From Aporrectodea caliginosa (taxonomy: Eukaryota; Annelida; Clitellata; Crassiclitellata; Lumbricidae): a stretch of 64,000 nucleotides of DNA. Positions within the stretch are counted from its first letter, which is position 1, and every line of letters begins with the position of its first letter. A program made the translations under genes and the position numbers. The notes under the pieces were generated by a model that was not told where the DNA came from, did not search any database, and saw only the letters and a list, made by a program, of their open reading frames with translations. Shown here in pieces: positions 1-10,968 of this stretch. Location: the NCBI GenBank assembly GCA_020284085.1, contig JACEVL010000834.1, positions 848,466 through 912,465 on the forward strand. Direction: 5' to 3'.

Positions 1-261
1 AACAAACACACACACACACATCCATCGAAACAGACAAGAGACACGTGGCACTCAGGAAGAGAATGACTTAGGATGACGTCGTTTTAAAGCGCCGTCTAGT
101 GATGATGGGTGACTCTAAGCTGACTATTTATCACAGACCCAAGAACTGCTGCTGCTACCGCCGTTAAATTCTCCTCTTCCTTCTCCTCCTCCTCCTTCTC
201 CTCCGTTCGACAAATCTAAATGAAAGTCTGGTCGGATTCTGAATGACTGGCATGGTAATCA

Positions 262-358
262 TGTAAGACCAACATCTGATACATGACATGCACTGTCACA
301 GCCGCTACTGAAATTGAGTCAGTTTCCGGATGATTCCTGACGAAGGGGTGATTGCCGT
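262..358. repeat. dispersed repeat R1, copy 1
   Basis: This stretch is clearly similar to 10876-10968. Both contain 'ACATCTGATACATG' (copy 1) or 'GCATCTGATACATG' (copy 2), then 'AGCCGCTACTGAAATTGA' and a 'GGATGATYCCTGACGA' segment. No terminal repeats or coding potential were seen, so it is an unclassified dispersed repeat. Bases 1-261 otherwise hold only a short (CA)n run at the start and a CTC-rich patch near 170-205. Confidence 0.7.
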
Positions 359-479
359 TGACAGACAGACAGACAGGCAGACAGACAGACAGACAGACAG
401 AAAGACAGACAGATTCATAGAAAGACAAAAAGACATACTTGGCAGACAGACAGACAGACAGACAGGCAGACAGACAGGC

Positions 480-512
<33 letters not shown>

Positions 513-575
513 GGCAGACAGACAGACAGACAGACAGAAAGACGGACAGATAAACAGAGACGGAGACAGATACAA
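359..575. repeat. (GACA)n microsatellite
   Basis: An imperfect array of the tetranucleotide GACA with scattered G and A substitutions, open in several frames only because of its periodicity. It directly abuts repeat R1. Bases 576-788 downstream show no recognisable feature. Confidence 0.95.
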
Positions 576-788
576 AGCAAATGACAAAGATGGAGAGTGA
601 ACATACGATGTTTTAAGAAGGATAACAAATTTCCAAAAAGAAGATGACATTTCGTGAAAACCGGACTAAACATCCGAAGCAATATGTTTAACCAATGATA
701 ACAATATTATGTATCCAATTAGTTTCATCAATACTGCCACCATTAACATTGACATTTTAGAGCAATACTTTCTACTGATAGGCCTCAA

Positions 789-3593
789 TTGATTGCATTA
801 CTGTTATATACTTGGTTATATGTATTGTATTGTCATGGCATTCTTCGATACCGAGGCGCTCGCGGGGGAAAACAAAAGCAACGGAAAATACCAACTATAC
901 TCACGTTGGCACGCCCAGCTCTAGGGGCAAAAAGATCTCAGACGAAAGCAAGGCGTCGCTTGGTCCTGATCCGCCCGATCTCAGCGTCGACTGGATCTCG
1001 AGCTGCACAACGCTCGTCACCTACACCTGACACTTACATAGTCAATGCTCGCTCGCTGGCCAAGCCGGGCGCGCTATCTCATCTCGCTGCAGAGCTGCGG
1101 GGGTACGGGACTGATATAGCCATCATATCCGAGACTCACTTCAAGGAAAAACATACAGAAGACGTCTGTCGAATACTCGGCTTCCGGACATTCAGACGTG
1201 ACCGTCGAGGGAGAAGAGGTGGAGGTGTGGCCATCTACGTCCGAGACCATCTAACGGCTGACGAATGTCCGATTCCAGGGATGCCTGAAAATCTTGAGCT
1301 CCTGTGGGTCCGAGTCCAGTCACCGTCAGGAACTCTCTATGTTGGCTCCCTCTACCACCCGCCTCGCCCGCCCTATGAGGCCGCGACACTCTTGGAATGG
1401 CTGGAAAAGTCGGTCAGTGACTTGACTCAGCGAGATGACGGAGCAATGGTGACGCTCGGAGGGGACTTCAACCGTCTCTCCATAGGTGAAGTAGCTGAGC
1501 GCTCCGGCCTGCACCCAGCAGTGACGGAGCCCACTCGAGGAAGAAACACTCTTGATATGTTCATGGTCTCTGTCCCAGATCTCTATAAAATCAAGGTCAT
1601 AACATCAGTCATCAATACGGACCACAAGGCCATCGTGGCCTTCGTCGATAGCCCGCCTACAGGCCGGAACAAAAGAAGTGTCAAAATCTCCTACAGGAAG
1701 CGCTCACCGGACCAACATGCGTGCTTGCTGAGGAGCCTTCGCGACGAAGCCGGAGATGCTCCGATTGCCGCCGATCCACAGGCTGCCTGGGACTTGTTCT
1801 ACAACGAGGCAAGAAGTAGACTGGAGCGCATTTACCCGACTCGGATGGTCAACATCACCTCAAGGGACCCCGATTTTATCACCCCAGAAATCAAGTACCT
1901 TCTTCGCCAAAAAAATCGCCTTATGAGGAAGGGCAGAATTGAAAAGGCGTCCTCTATTGCTCGTAGAGTGGCAAAGGCGATTTCCAAATCGGTCTCGTCC
2001 TCTCTGGAAGACGTTGACCCAAGACAAGGGACAAAGGCTCTATGGCTTAAGGCCAACAAAATCATTAAGAAACCCAGTGCAGAAGCAACGCCCTCCACGA
2101 TTGATGCAGAAACCCTCAACAGCTACTTCGCCGCCGCCTCGACCGATCCACTTTACACTGTACCACGTCTGAAATCATCAGCCGCCAACAATGAGGACAC
2201 GATCTCAGAATGGCAACTATTTAACATCCTTGACCGACTGCACCACACCTCTGAGGGCCTCGACGGCCTCCCTGCATGGTATCTCCGTCTCTCTGCGCCT
2301 GGATATGCCAACCGATTGACCAAGTTAATCAACCAATCGCTGTCTCAATCGCATGTTCCAGATCAGTGGAAAACTGCGATCATCCGTCCAAAGGCGAAAG
2401 TAGCCTCTCCAAAATGCCCGGCTGACTACCGTCCGATCTCAGTAGTATCGATCCTGTCCAGGGTGGTTGAACGATTTCTGGTTCGAGCTTACCTCTACCC
2501 AAGATTCCTCGACATGCCAACACCGCTCACACTGGCGGACCAATTCGCCTTCCGCCCGACCGGGTCAACCACTGCGGCCCTGGTAACAATTCTCCAAGAC
2601 ATCAGCGAGCTTCTAACCACAAACGACCATGTGGTAGTAATATCATTGGACTTTACAAAGGCCTTCGATTCCTTCAGGCACTCTGCTATTGCTGAAACAC
2701 TCTCTAGGTTGGACATACCAGATTGCATCTTCAACTGGTTTGTTAACTACCTGAACGGTAGAAAACATGCAACCTTCTTTAACGGGGAAACATCAACAAC
2801 AAAGGACATCAACGCGAGCGTTGTCCAGGGCTCTGCTGGCGGCCCGGGGATGTACATCACGGGAACCTCAGACCTGCGTCCGGTTAATGACGTCAACAAA
2901 CTGCAGAAATATGCTGATGACACCTACCTGCTAATCGGTTCTAATAACATCGACTCAGCACAACCGGAATTACAACACCTGCAGGAGTGGGCCAAAAGCA
3001 AAAACCTGCACATTAACAAATCGAAGACACGAGAGATGGCAGTGGTGGGGCGATTACGACCATCCCTGGCCCTGCGGCCATCTGTAACAGGAGCAGCTCG
3101 CTCCACATCCATCAAAATGCTGGGTGTCACCATCGGGGAACGCCTCACGGTCTCGGAGCATGTTGACCTGACCGTCAGATCATGTGCATCTTCTCTTTAT
3201 GCTCTTCGAGTGCTGCGCGAGCACGGACTACAAGGTCCGGCCTTACATCTAACTACTCGTGCCACAACTCTGGCGCGTTTACTGTATGCGTCCCCGGCCT
3301 GGTGGGGCCTGATGAGCTCGAGTGAAGTTGATCGCGTCGAGGGGCTCATGAGACGGGTCAAGAGGGCAGGCTTTCTACCTCAGGATGCCCCGACCGCGAC
3401 CCAAATGGCTGAAGCCGCTGACGTAGCCCTCTTCTCTGCTATCATCCAAGATAACAACCATGTCCTCCGCATGCTCTTTCCCACTCGGTCTGTTAGCAAC
3501 TATAACCTACGCCCTAGGCCTCACCCCTTCGAACTTACAACAAAGAACAATAAAATCTTCGTTCCACGCATGCTTTTCAAAAACGTCTATTAG
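789..3593 (+). CDS. LINE ORF2-like protein: AP-type endonuclease + reverse transcriptase (jockey/CR1 superfamily)
   Basis: This 934-codon frame has no internal stop. Residues about 83-290 form an endonuclease/exonuclease/phosphatase domain: VNARSL (N86), SETH (E115), YHPP (Y189), GGDFN (D226, N228), EPTRGRNTLD and the terminal NTDHKA (D278, H279). Residues about 540-760 form the reverse transcriptase: DYRPIS, a first catalytic Asp in SLDFTKAFD (D621), VVQGSAGGPG, and YADDT (708-712). The C-terminal part (TTLARLLYASPAWWG and NYNLRPRPH) is shared with fragments at 10.1, 26.5 and 30.4-31.1 kb. Such proteins nick DNA and copy the element RNA by target-primed reverse transcription. The frame opens on a TTG and has no ATG before about residue 165, so the start and any upstream ORF1 are not resolved and the 5' end is probably truncated. 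All visible catalytic residues are kept, which suggests a young copy. Confidence 0.93.
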   Translation: MIALLLYTWLYVLYCHGILRYRGARGGKQKQRKIPTILTLARPALGAKRSQTKARRRLVLIRPISASTGSRAAQRSSPTPDTYIVNARSLAKPGALSHLAAELRGYGTDIAIISETHFKEKHTEDVCRILGFRTFRRDRRGRRGGGVAIYVRDHLTADECPIPGMPENLELLWVRVQSPSGTLYVGSLYHPPRPPYEAATLLEWLEKSVSDLTQRDDGAMVTLGGDFNRLSIGEVAERSGLHPAVTEPTRGRNTLDMFMVSVPDLYKIKVITSVINTDHKAIVAFVDSPPTGRNKRSVKISYRKRSPDQHACLLRSLRDEAGDAPIAADPQAAWDLFYNEARSRLERIYPTRMVNITSRDPDFITPEIKYLLRQKNRLMRKGRIEKASSIARRVAKAISKSVSSSLEDVDPRQGTKALWLKANKIIKKPSAEATPSTIDAETLNSYFAAASTDPLYTVPRLKSSAANNEDTISEWQLFNILDRLHHTSEGLDGLPAWYLRLSAPGYANRLTKLINQSLSQSHVPDQWKTAIIRPKAKVASPKCPADYRPISVVSILSRVVERFLVRAYLYPRFLDMPTPLTLADQFAFRPTGSTTAALVTILQDISELLTTNDHVVVISLDFTKAFDSFRHSAIAETLSRLDIPDCIFNWFVNYLNGRKHATFFNGETSTTKDINASVVQGSAGGPGMYITGTSDLRPVNDVNKLQKYADDTYLLIGSNNIDSAQPELQHLQEWAKSKNLHINKSKTREMAVVGRLRPSLALRPSVTGAARSTSIKMLGVTIGERLTVSEHVDLTVRSCASSLYALRVLREHGLQGPALHLTTRATTLARLLYASPAWWGLMSSSEVDRVEGLMRRVKRAGFLPQDAPTATQMAEAADVALFSAIIQDNNHVLRMLFPTRSVSNYNLRPRPHPFELTTKNNKIFVPRMLFKNVY

Positions 3594-3686
3594 ATGAAAA
3601 ACTGCCACTCTCAATAACTCATGTATTCTGTTGCGTTTTGTCGACAGTTTTGTGTTAAATAAACGAATATGATGATGATGATGATT
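789..3686 (+). mobile_element. jockey/CR1-like non-LTR retrotransposon, probably 5'-truncated
   Basis: The element comprises the endonuclease-RT ORF, a short 3' UTR (about 3594-3668) containing 'AAATAAACGAATATG', and a tail of about five ATG triplets (3669-3686). No poly(A) is present; simple-repeat tails are normal for CR1/jockey relatives. No target-site duplication could be defined because the 5' boundary is unclear. A SINE in the opposite orientation begins at the tail. Confidence 0.8.
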
Positions 3687-3835
3687 GTATTGTATTTGAA
3701 CACTTGTTATAGCGCCCCAACCAGATTTCCCATTCAGAGGCGCTCCCGACTACTGCGCGAACGCTGAATCGGAGTTTCACGCCGAAGCGCATGAGCAATT
3801 GCGAGTGAAGGACTTGCCCAGGGTCCCTACGCTAT
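3687..3835 (-). mobile_element. SINE-A fragment (3' part)
   Basis: Read on the minus strand it ends in 'GCGCTATAACAAGTGTTCAAATACAATACAAT' style sequence, with the body 'GACCCTGGGCAAGTCCTTCA', matching the complete SINE-A at 53764-53996. The tRNA-derived head is missing; it stops near the 'TAGGGACCCTGGGC' block. It joins the LINE 3' tail end to end. The following interval to 4148 is unassigned. Confidence 0.85.
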
Positions 3836-4148
3836 GTTGTTAGGAGTAGTAGTGGTAGCAGTGGACGAAGCGGGCGGGAATTTTCAAGGTGGTGTTAGTA
3901 ACATTCCTTCTGTAATTAGGTAACAAATTATCATTGTTGTAACTTAATGTCGGAAGCTACGCAAAAGAATAATAAAGAGACGTTTTATAGGAATATAAAC
4001 CGATATATCGCCAATAATCTGAAAACAAACAAACCAATAAACATCAAGTAAGTTACACGTTTCCGCCGACACTTACTCGAACATAATGTATCTGTTTATG
4101 ACCTCATTCAACAGCTGCGAGTTACTTAAAGGGCGCTATGCAAGTGCT

Positions 4149-4480
4149 CTCATACATACATACATACATACATACATACATACATACATACATACATACA
4201 TACATACATACATACATACATACATACATACATACATACATACATACATACATACATACATACATACATACATACATACATACATACATACATACATACA
4301 TACATACATACATACACACATACATACATACATACATACATACATACATACATACATACATACATACACACATACATACAAACATACATACATACATACA
4401 TACATAATTCACACACATATACACACACGCATACATGCCTACATTTATACATACATACACACACAAACATACATACATAC
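4149..4480. repeat. (CATA)n microsatellite
   Basis: A nearly pure CATA tetranucleotide array from about 4150 to 4405, then degenerate CA/CATA repeats to 4480. The apparent 'YIHT' and 'MYVC' proteins are translations of the repeat and not genes. Confidence 0.97.
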
Positions 4481-4499
4481 GTATACAGCTGTAAGCAGC

Positions 4500-7230
4500 T
4501 GATACAAGTTGTCGTGTATGCAATGAATGACAGTGACCGTAATTTTGATTAGGTTAATTGTGTTAGTTTGTATGTTGGTCATGGTGCATGCTAGGCTGGG
4601 ATTAAACTAGTATAATTACGCCTTCCTGACAGATGAAAAGGTCTGGTTATTCGCCAACACACGGGATGCTTTTCATTCAGTTTCCTATGTGATTGATATT
4701 TACTGGATCCTATAACACGCATTTTGGGACTGGGAGTCATCACTGTCTTCCTGCTTTCTTTTCTTCTCTTTGTTCTCCTCTTCTCCCTAATCGGACTCTA
4801 CTCCATCACCTGTTTAGCCTCTTCCTCATCCATGCTCATCCATTCGTGCACTTCCTGACTTACCTGAAAAGTAATGTCTACACAGAATAGATATTATTAT
4901 TAATGTGGCTTGATCGCTTATAGGCATGAACTGATTGACGTAAAAGCACATTCGATGTCGATGCCAAACAGTCTTGTCCAATTTCTACCATATCCAGTTT
5001 CTACCATATCTTGTCACTCATCTGTTCAGCTGTTGTGCACTACCTTTGTCCAAAGACTAGAATTACTAAGCTTCTAATATGTCAAAATCGATGTCTGACA
5101 GTCTTTGGCTGTCTTAGTGTCTGCTGAATTAGACATAGCTCTGTAAAGTGTATTCTTCCTTCTCCTTGTTCGTAATCTTTCACTCTGTCCGCAATCGACT
5201 GAGTTTAACTATGGCGAAGGGCGCTTGGCGATGGATCGATCTGCGAGAAAGTGGATTACATAAAGAACGCATGTTTACGCCACCTATGGACGATTACTTT
5301 ATTCGTAGCTTGTAAATATATTGCGCCGGATCGTGTTGGCAATTTATAGGGAAATGGCCATTATGACTGGTAGTGTTATTGCTATTGCATGTGTACATCG
5401 GTCTATCCATTCATCAGGGTGTGCGTTTGTCGGTCTTGTAGGTACATGTATGGGTGAATCTGGGCTATATACCGAGCTTTGTACGAAGAGCGGAATATTT
5501 ATGGGGATCGCTTTCCCCCATTTGCGATGAGCGAACACGCAAAATCGGCCAATGAGCTGTAGGCCGACATGACACTGAACAGACGCATCAGATATCCCTG
5601 GTGGCTATAGATATGTTCTCCCACTCGGTGAGAGCAGAGATTACTTCTTGTTCTACGGCAGACAATGAACGGAACTTTCAGACCGAAGCTGATACGGGCG
5701 ATAATGGACGGTGGCTCTTGATACTACGAACGAACAAGAATGCTCACAAGTGTCCGAGAGAAAGTGCGAATCGCACGGCCACTGATAAGTGCTTAACAGG
5801 CATGAGTAGGTTGTTCGTACGGAGTTCGAACCCCGAGGCGCAACTTGAGTACAATTTCCACGGAGTTGCTGTTCTGCTACTTCACTGTTGTTGGCGTCGG
5901 AGAATAATCGAGTAAACAGTTTTATTGATCTGACTAACGGTCGCGCTATCCTTTTCAGACTAGCGAGAAAGAATAAGGCTTTTAATAAGAAAAGAGATAG
6001 GCTCTGTTAAACTTCTGCGTCTTCAGCATTGTTCTTCGTCGTCTACAGCGAATAAACAGATTGGAATCCAAGACAAACAGCTGCCTACAGAATAGAAAGA
6101 CTGGACGAAACAAAATCGATCGATCGATCTCCTTCTCAACTGTCATTTCAACTATCTCGTTTTTTCTAATCAGATATTTTGTTTCGCTCTTTAAACTCTT
6201 TGTTTCTGGGCTCCACTCGGCTGTCTTCGCTTTAGGCCTAATTGAATTTTGACGTAAAATGAAAAGAATAAACTGCCGCGTGGACAACAAAACACTCGTG
6301 GTCTAACAATCTGATGCTTGTCTCAATTTCTTTGTCTGTGGCATTTTCTGTGCGGTGAAAAATAAATTTATAGTAGTGTTTCTTTTTCAGAGATATGTAG
6401 TGGATTCAAAATGTGTTAATTTTTGATACGTTGAAGAAGAAATCGTTATAATATATAACTATACTGCAATAATATTGAGTCAGTAACTTTAGGAAAGTGT
6501 ATATTTTATCTTTCTAGTTACGCACAAGAACGGGTGTTCCCACGACTTCAACACCTTTTCAGCTTCTGCTTTCGCCAGTAATGATATATGTCGCAGTTTT
6601 TAAAACTGGAAAATTTCATAAGTAATATTGTGTGCATGCTAAACATAAAATACTACATGCATGCCTCTCTGTCTCACTCCCCGCCGGACTATAACAAAAC
6701 GTATAAAATACTGTACATTGCAACTGATTGAATGCGACAAATTTTTTAACTTATTTTATGTGAAAAGTCCTCAAGCAAAATGATTGCTCTATAGGGCCTA
6801 CGTCTTGATATAACGCGATATTACGAAATACCTAAAAGACGTATTTAGAGCAAAATGATACATAGGCCTATATAAAACATGTGTAATTTTTTCATGTGTG
6901 CTGAAATTGGATGTGTTTTCGTGGTGCTATGCTACCGATGCCTATCGTGATTACTTTGAACACACAAGCAGCGGCTACACGTATCGGGAAAAGTGATCAA
7001 GACGGTGAGGAAGCATGTCACGATCGATAGTATCAAAGGCAGTTGACAGGTAGAAATGGTTGAGAGCAGTGGCATTTCCTTTGTCCATGGAACGCATTGT
7101 GTGATCACTGAGAACATTGTAGTTTTAGCTGAAAGGTATTTGCGATAGGATGATTGAAAATATGGCATAGAAAATGAGAACACAGGACTGTGACAGACAA
7201 GCCTGTGAGTACAATCTCTCAAGGACCTTG
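4500..7230. other. 2.7 kb without a recognisable gene
   Basis: Small ORFs here (for example 4693-4890, 5321-5530, 5601-5915) lack conserved motifs, codon bias or paired splice signals. A tRNA-like 'AGTTCGAACCCC' box B occurs near 5821-5836 and may be a decayed SINE, but no box A at proper spacing was confirmed. The sequence from 5980 to 7230 is AT-rich. Confidence 0.4.
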
Positions 7231-7255
7231 GAACTGAAGTTTAGAGTAGACATTA

Positions 7256-8467
7256 GGGTGTCCCAGAAAAAACTTTTTGTCGAAAGTCTTGAGTCTCACC
7301 AGCCAAAAAGTTGCTTTGGTAGATGACAATGTTTGTGAAATATTTTCAATTATTTCGGATGCTATTTAGGGGTCCCCCAAAGGGTCCTAACTTTAGTCTT
7401 CATTTTAACGTAAAATGCTCGTTATTGGCACGTGTTTCAATCTGATTTACTCTTATAATTACAAAAAAATTAAAGAAGAGTCCGATTTAAATGAACTTTT
7501 TATGGTTTGTTTGTCTCAACGAGAGCTACATCCAGGTAAAATATAGAATTAAATTCAGGGTGATTCAAGGTCATTTCAAGGTCATAAAAACGAAATCTAT
7601 CAAAAAACAAAGAAAAATGATCAGATCTCGGCCAATAATTGTTGAAATTGGTTAACTCTTTCTTGCCTTTCTCGTCATGATAAGGGCTACCTGTGATAAG
7701 AAACAAGGATACCAAAGTAAGACGATCGAAAGTTATTTTAAGGACAAAAAGGTCAAGTTCAGAGAAATATTTGAGGAAATTACATTTACTCGGTAAAATG
7801 TTGCTCTATTTAAGTTATTCTTTTGCCTGTTTGCTCAGACCGATCAGACCGACCATTCCAGAAGACAGAATACTAAAAGCCTAACAGAATCCAAGGTTAT
7901 TTCAAGGTCAAAACGTCAAAAGCAAGAAAATATGACCGCAGATCAGCCAAATGTTGTTTCGTTAAAGTGTTTCTGAGTTATGGTCATTTGACCTTGATTT
8001 TAAGTTTTGACCTTTAAATGACCTTGGATTGTGTTAATCTTCCAGAAGACAGAGTACTAAAAGACAATCCAAGGTCATTTAAAGGTCAAAACTTAAAAAT
8101 CAAAGTGTTAGGCCGAGATTTTATCATATTTCTTTGTTTTTTGATAGATTTCGTTTTTACGACCTTGAAATGACCTTGAATCACCCTGAATTTAATTCTA
8201 TATTTTACCTGGATGTAGCTCTCGTTGAGACAAACAAACCATAAAAAGTTCATCCAAATCGGACTCTTCTTTAACTGTTTTGTGAGATAAATAACGGAAC
8301 GTCCACTGACTCATTGAGACAGACAGACAGAAGCGATTGCTCGGAACTTTAAATTCTTTTTTTAGACCTATTATTGGATATGCAGGATATATATTTTCAT
8401 TTACCAAAGAAACTTTTTGGCTGGTGAGACCCAAGACTTTCGACAACAAGTTTTTTCTGGGACACCC
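7256..8467. mobile_element. foldback / mariner-type non-autonomous element, 1.2 kb
   Basis: The ends are inverted: GGGTGTCCCAGAAAAAACTT at 7256 and its complement ending at 8467, flanked by TA on both sides (7254-7255 and 8468-8469), the target duplication typical of Tc1/mariner elements. The inverted similarity is long but interrupted. A block around 7465-7635 (GTTTGTTTGTCTCAACGAGA) recurs inverted at about 8110-8275. The centre has direct and inverted copies of 'CCAAGGTCATTTAAAGGTCA'-like sequence. No transposase frame is present. A related fragment lies at 45360-45480. Confidence 0.85.
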
Positions 8468-8469
8468 TA

Positions 8470-8745
8470 GTAGACATGGAACGATAAATTGATAAGGATA
8501 CTGAATTTAGAGTATAAATGGGACGGTAACTTGATAAGAAAATTAAATTTAGAGTAGAAATGGAAAGGTAAATTGATAAGGAAATGAAATTTAGAGTAGA
8601 GATTGAACGGTAGCGTAATAAGGAAATTAAATTTAGAGTAAAAATGGGACGATTACTTGATAAGAAAATTAAGTTTAGAGTAGAAATGGAACGGTAACTT
8701 GATGAGGAAATTAAATCTAGAGTAGACATGAGAGAAAATGGGACG
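8470..8745. repeat. 42-bp minisatellite
   Basis: Six or more diverged units of about 42 bp, each starting near 'TTTAGAGTAGAAATGG' and containing 'AACTTGATAAGGAAATTAAA'. A partial unit (TTTAGAGTAGACAT) lies at 7240-7253 on the other side of the foldback element, so the transposon appears to have inserted into the array. Confidence 0.85.
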
Positions 8746-9076
8746 GTGGCTGGATAAATCTTTCGAAGAAAAGGTTGGCTTCCTAAGAAATGGGTAGTCC
8801 AAGCATAAGCATAGCAGGAAAGAAGCCTTTACCGAGGGCGAAGTTGAGAATAATAAAGATTTCTAGGACCCAACTTTGAAAACATTCCTTGACAAGAGCG
8901 ATGGCAATCAGATTAAGCTCAACCTGCCTGCTGAGAACGACATAACGAAATTGTGAATTTTAGGTAGAGTTGCTGGTTTTAAAATATTGAATTCGAGGGA
9001 GATTACAGATGGAAAATTATCTAAGGAAGAGATTTACATGTAGAAAGACTTGACTTGATTGCCGAACTACTTTGGA

Positions 9077-9232
9077 AAACAGTAGTAAAATTTATCTGCG
9101 AAAGGAACTCAGTCAAGGAATCGTATAAAACAGTAATGAAATTTATCTGCGAAAGGAACTCAAAGTCAAGAAATCGTATAAAACAGTAATGAAATTTATC
9201 TGCGAAAAGAACTCAAAGTCAAGAAATCGTAT
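9077..9232. repeat. three-copy tandem repeat, about 51-53 bp
   Basis: Three consecutive units share 'AAAACAGTARTGAAATTTAT', 'CTGCGAAAGGAACTC' and 'AAGAAATCGTAT'. No coding potential is evident. Flanks at 8746-9076 and 9233-10055 show no identifiable gene or element. Confidence 0.85.
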
Positions 9233-10055
9233 CTAGATCTCATTTAGAGAGCGCCACGATGAAGTGGGAGAACTAAACGTGTCGAAGACCAGATTACACA
9301 AGTAGGTAGATTTTGCAAGGTTCACAAGTGTACTGAACCTCCGACGTTGTTTTCTGAACGTGGCACGATAAAACGGTAACGCCGCCAACACTTTGCCAGG
9401 CTATTGCGCTGCCTCATAGCAGCAGTGTCAGAATTCAACCATGGTATTTGTTCAGTGTGTACCACAATTATTCTTATTTTAGTAGGAATGTGCTTGTCTA
9501 GTGATGTCTAATTTGTCAGATAGGGTTGATGGTAGCTTATTGTCGAGTCTAGTTGTCTGAGTCGGGCGACAGCACAAGGCAGAAACTAGGATGTCAGAGT
9601 TACAGCTTAAAACGTCTGTTTTTACCAGTTATAATGAACTCTAAAAAGGTGGAGACAGAAAAATCGAGCAAAATTTGAAGATCTGTGAGTAAATCATGGC
9701 AGGGAGTGAGTGAACGAGGTGAATAGACGTTTATAGCGTTAGCTGTTTATTTCCAGTTGAGAGTCTCAGGAAGACATTCGCACAACAATGGTCAGAATTC
9801 AGGTCAGTGTCGCCAGACAGAAGAAGCATGCATAAGGAAAACGAGAAGGAGTTACCATGTGATCTAGAGACACCAGATGGGGCGGGACGTTCGGCAGTGT
9901 GAAGCATGCATGATTCACGCCAGACAAAAGGACTTAAAACGACCAGCCCGTCCTCAGACAAGTGGAGCTGTATACTGTTTTACGATCTGAATTTGATAGA
10001 CATATAATTATATAGGGCCTATAATATATGTATGAACATGTATATATATATATTA

Positions 10056-10235
10056 TCATGTCTAGAGGATACTCCCTCCTTTGAACAGCTATGTTCTAAG
10101 GTGGATTCCATCCTCTTTACTGCTGTCCTGATGGATGGGGGCCATATACCGCATGACCTGCTCCCGTCGGTCAAAGCCGCCTTCTACCACCTGCGCCCAC
10201 GGACCCATAATCGCTCAATCCCTTCCGACAGATGA
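10056..10235 (+). pseudogene. LINE C-terminal fragment (jockey/CR1-like)
   Basis: One frame reads FEQLCSKVD...LFTAVLMDGGHIPHDLLP...YHLRPRTHNRSIP then stops. This matches the C-terminal tail of the LINE at 789-3593 (DVALFSAI...HVLRMLFP...YNLRPRPH) and the minus-strand fragment at 30441-31140. No endonuclease or RT core remains. A short ATG-rich stretch and an (ATCTT)n run near 10391-10420 follow. Confidence 0.8.
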
Positions 10236-10390
10236 GGAAACTTTCATCATTATGATGATGTATCGGATTTAAGATTTAAGACAATATGCGTGTCTTTATA
10301 ATCTTTGACTGTCTTCCTGATCGGCTCAGTGGAAGATGTATGTTTATCACCATGTCTGTACACTGAAATGCGGATAGCAATTGGCCAATT

Positions 10391-10422
10391 AAAGAATATT
10401 CTTATCTTATCTTATCTTATAT
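10391..10422. repeat. (ATCTT)n short array
   Basis: About five ATCTT units; by position it could be the tail of a retroelement related to the LINE fragment upstream. Confidence 0.7.
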
Positions 10423-10483
10423 ATATTTGCAAACGGAATAACACCGTCTACCGGTTACACTGCAACACTACAAACGGTATAAC

Positions 10484-10781
10484 CATGGGCGCCCGCACAT
10501 AGGGGCAAGAGGGGCACTTGCCCCACCCATGAAAAATTGATACCTACTTTCTAACTACTACTTTTGGTGTCTAACAAATTTCTTTCCACTAAAACACTAA
10601 TTTAAAACAATATCCACACAAAATTTGTTTGGATATTATTTTCAATTTTGCATTTAGAAACCTCTATGAAAAATACCCATGTTTTTTATTTCCAGTTTTG
10701 CATTTTCAGGCTCTTGTTAATGAATTCAACCGTGACCATTATGCTTTGCCCCTTCTGCAAAACTATCTACGGGCGCCCATG
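10484..10781. mobile_element. hAT-like MITE (298 bp)
   Basis: The ends are inverted (CATGGGCGCCCG at 10484, complement CGGGCGCCCATG ending at 10781) and flanked by a perfect 8-bp direct duplication, GGTATAAC (10476-10483 and 10782-10789). The length of the duplication fits hAT-type insertion. No transposase is encoded. Host sequence on the two sides is itself locally repeated (GTCTACCGGTTACACTGCA / GTCTACAGGTTACACTGCA). Confidence 0.85.
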
Positions 10782-10875
10782 GGTATAACGCTGTCTACAG
10801 GTTACACTGCACCAATGCAAATGGCATTACTGAAATGGTTGTTTATATGCGGACTATGTCTCAATGACGACCTCT

Positions 10876-10968
10876 ACATGCAGACCAGCATCTGATACAT
10901 GCACAGCCGCAGCCGCTACTGAAATTGAACCAGTTTTCGGATGATCCCTGACGACGGGCGATTGCCTC
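10876..10968. repeat. dispersed repeat R1, copy 2
   Basis: Second copy of the repeat at 262-358, in the same orientation, with about 85% visible similarity including 'AGCCGCTACTGAAATTGA'. Downstream to 11290 no gene could be supported. Confidence 0.7.

Noticed and set aside
216..682. Cys/Leu/Ser-rich proteins over the (GACA)n array
   Set aside because: Periodic translations of a tetranucleotide repeat in several frames at once; no start context or conservation.
4086..4523. Long YIHT/MYVC repeat proteins on both strands
   Set aside because: Artefact of (CATA)n; the same period opens five frames.
5790..5850. Possible tRNA gene near the word AGTTCGAACCCC
   Set aside because: Only a box B-like word; no cloverleaf with paired acceptor stem could be drawn by eye.
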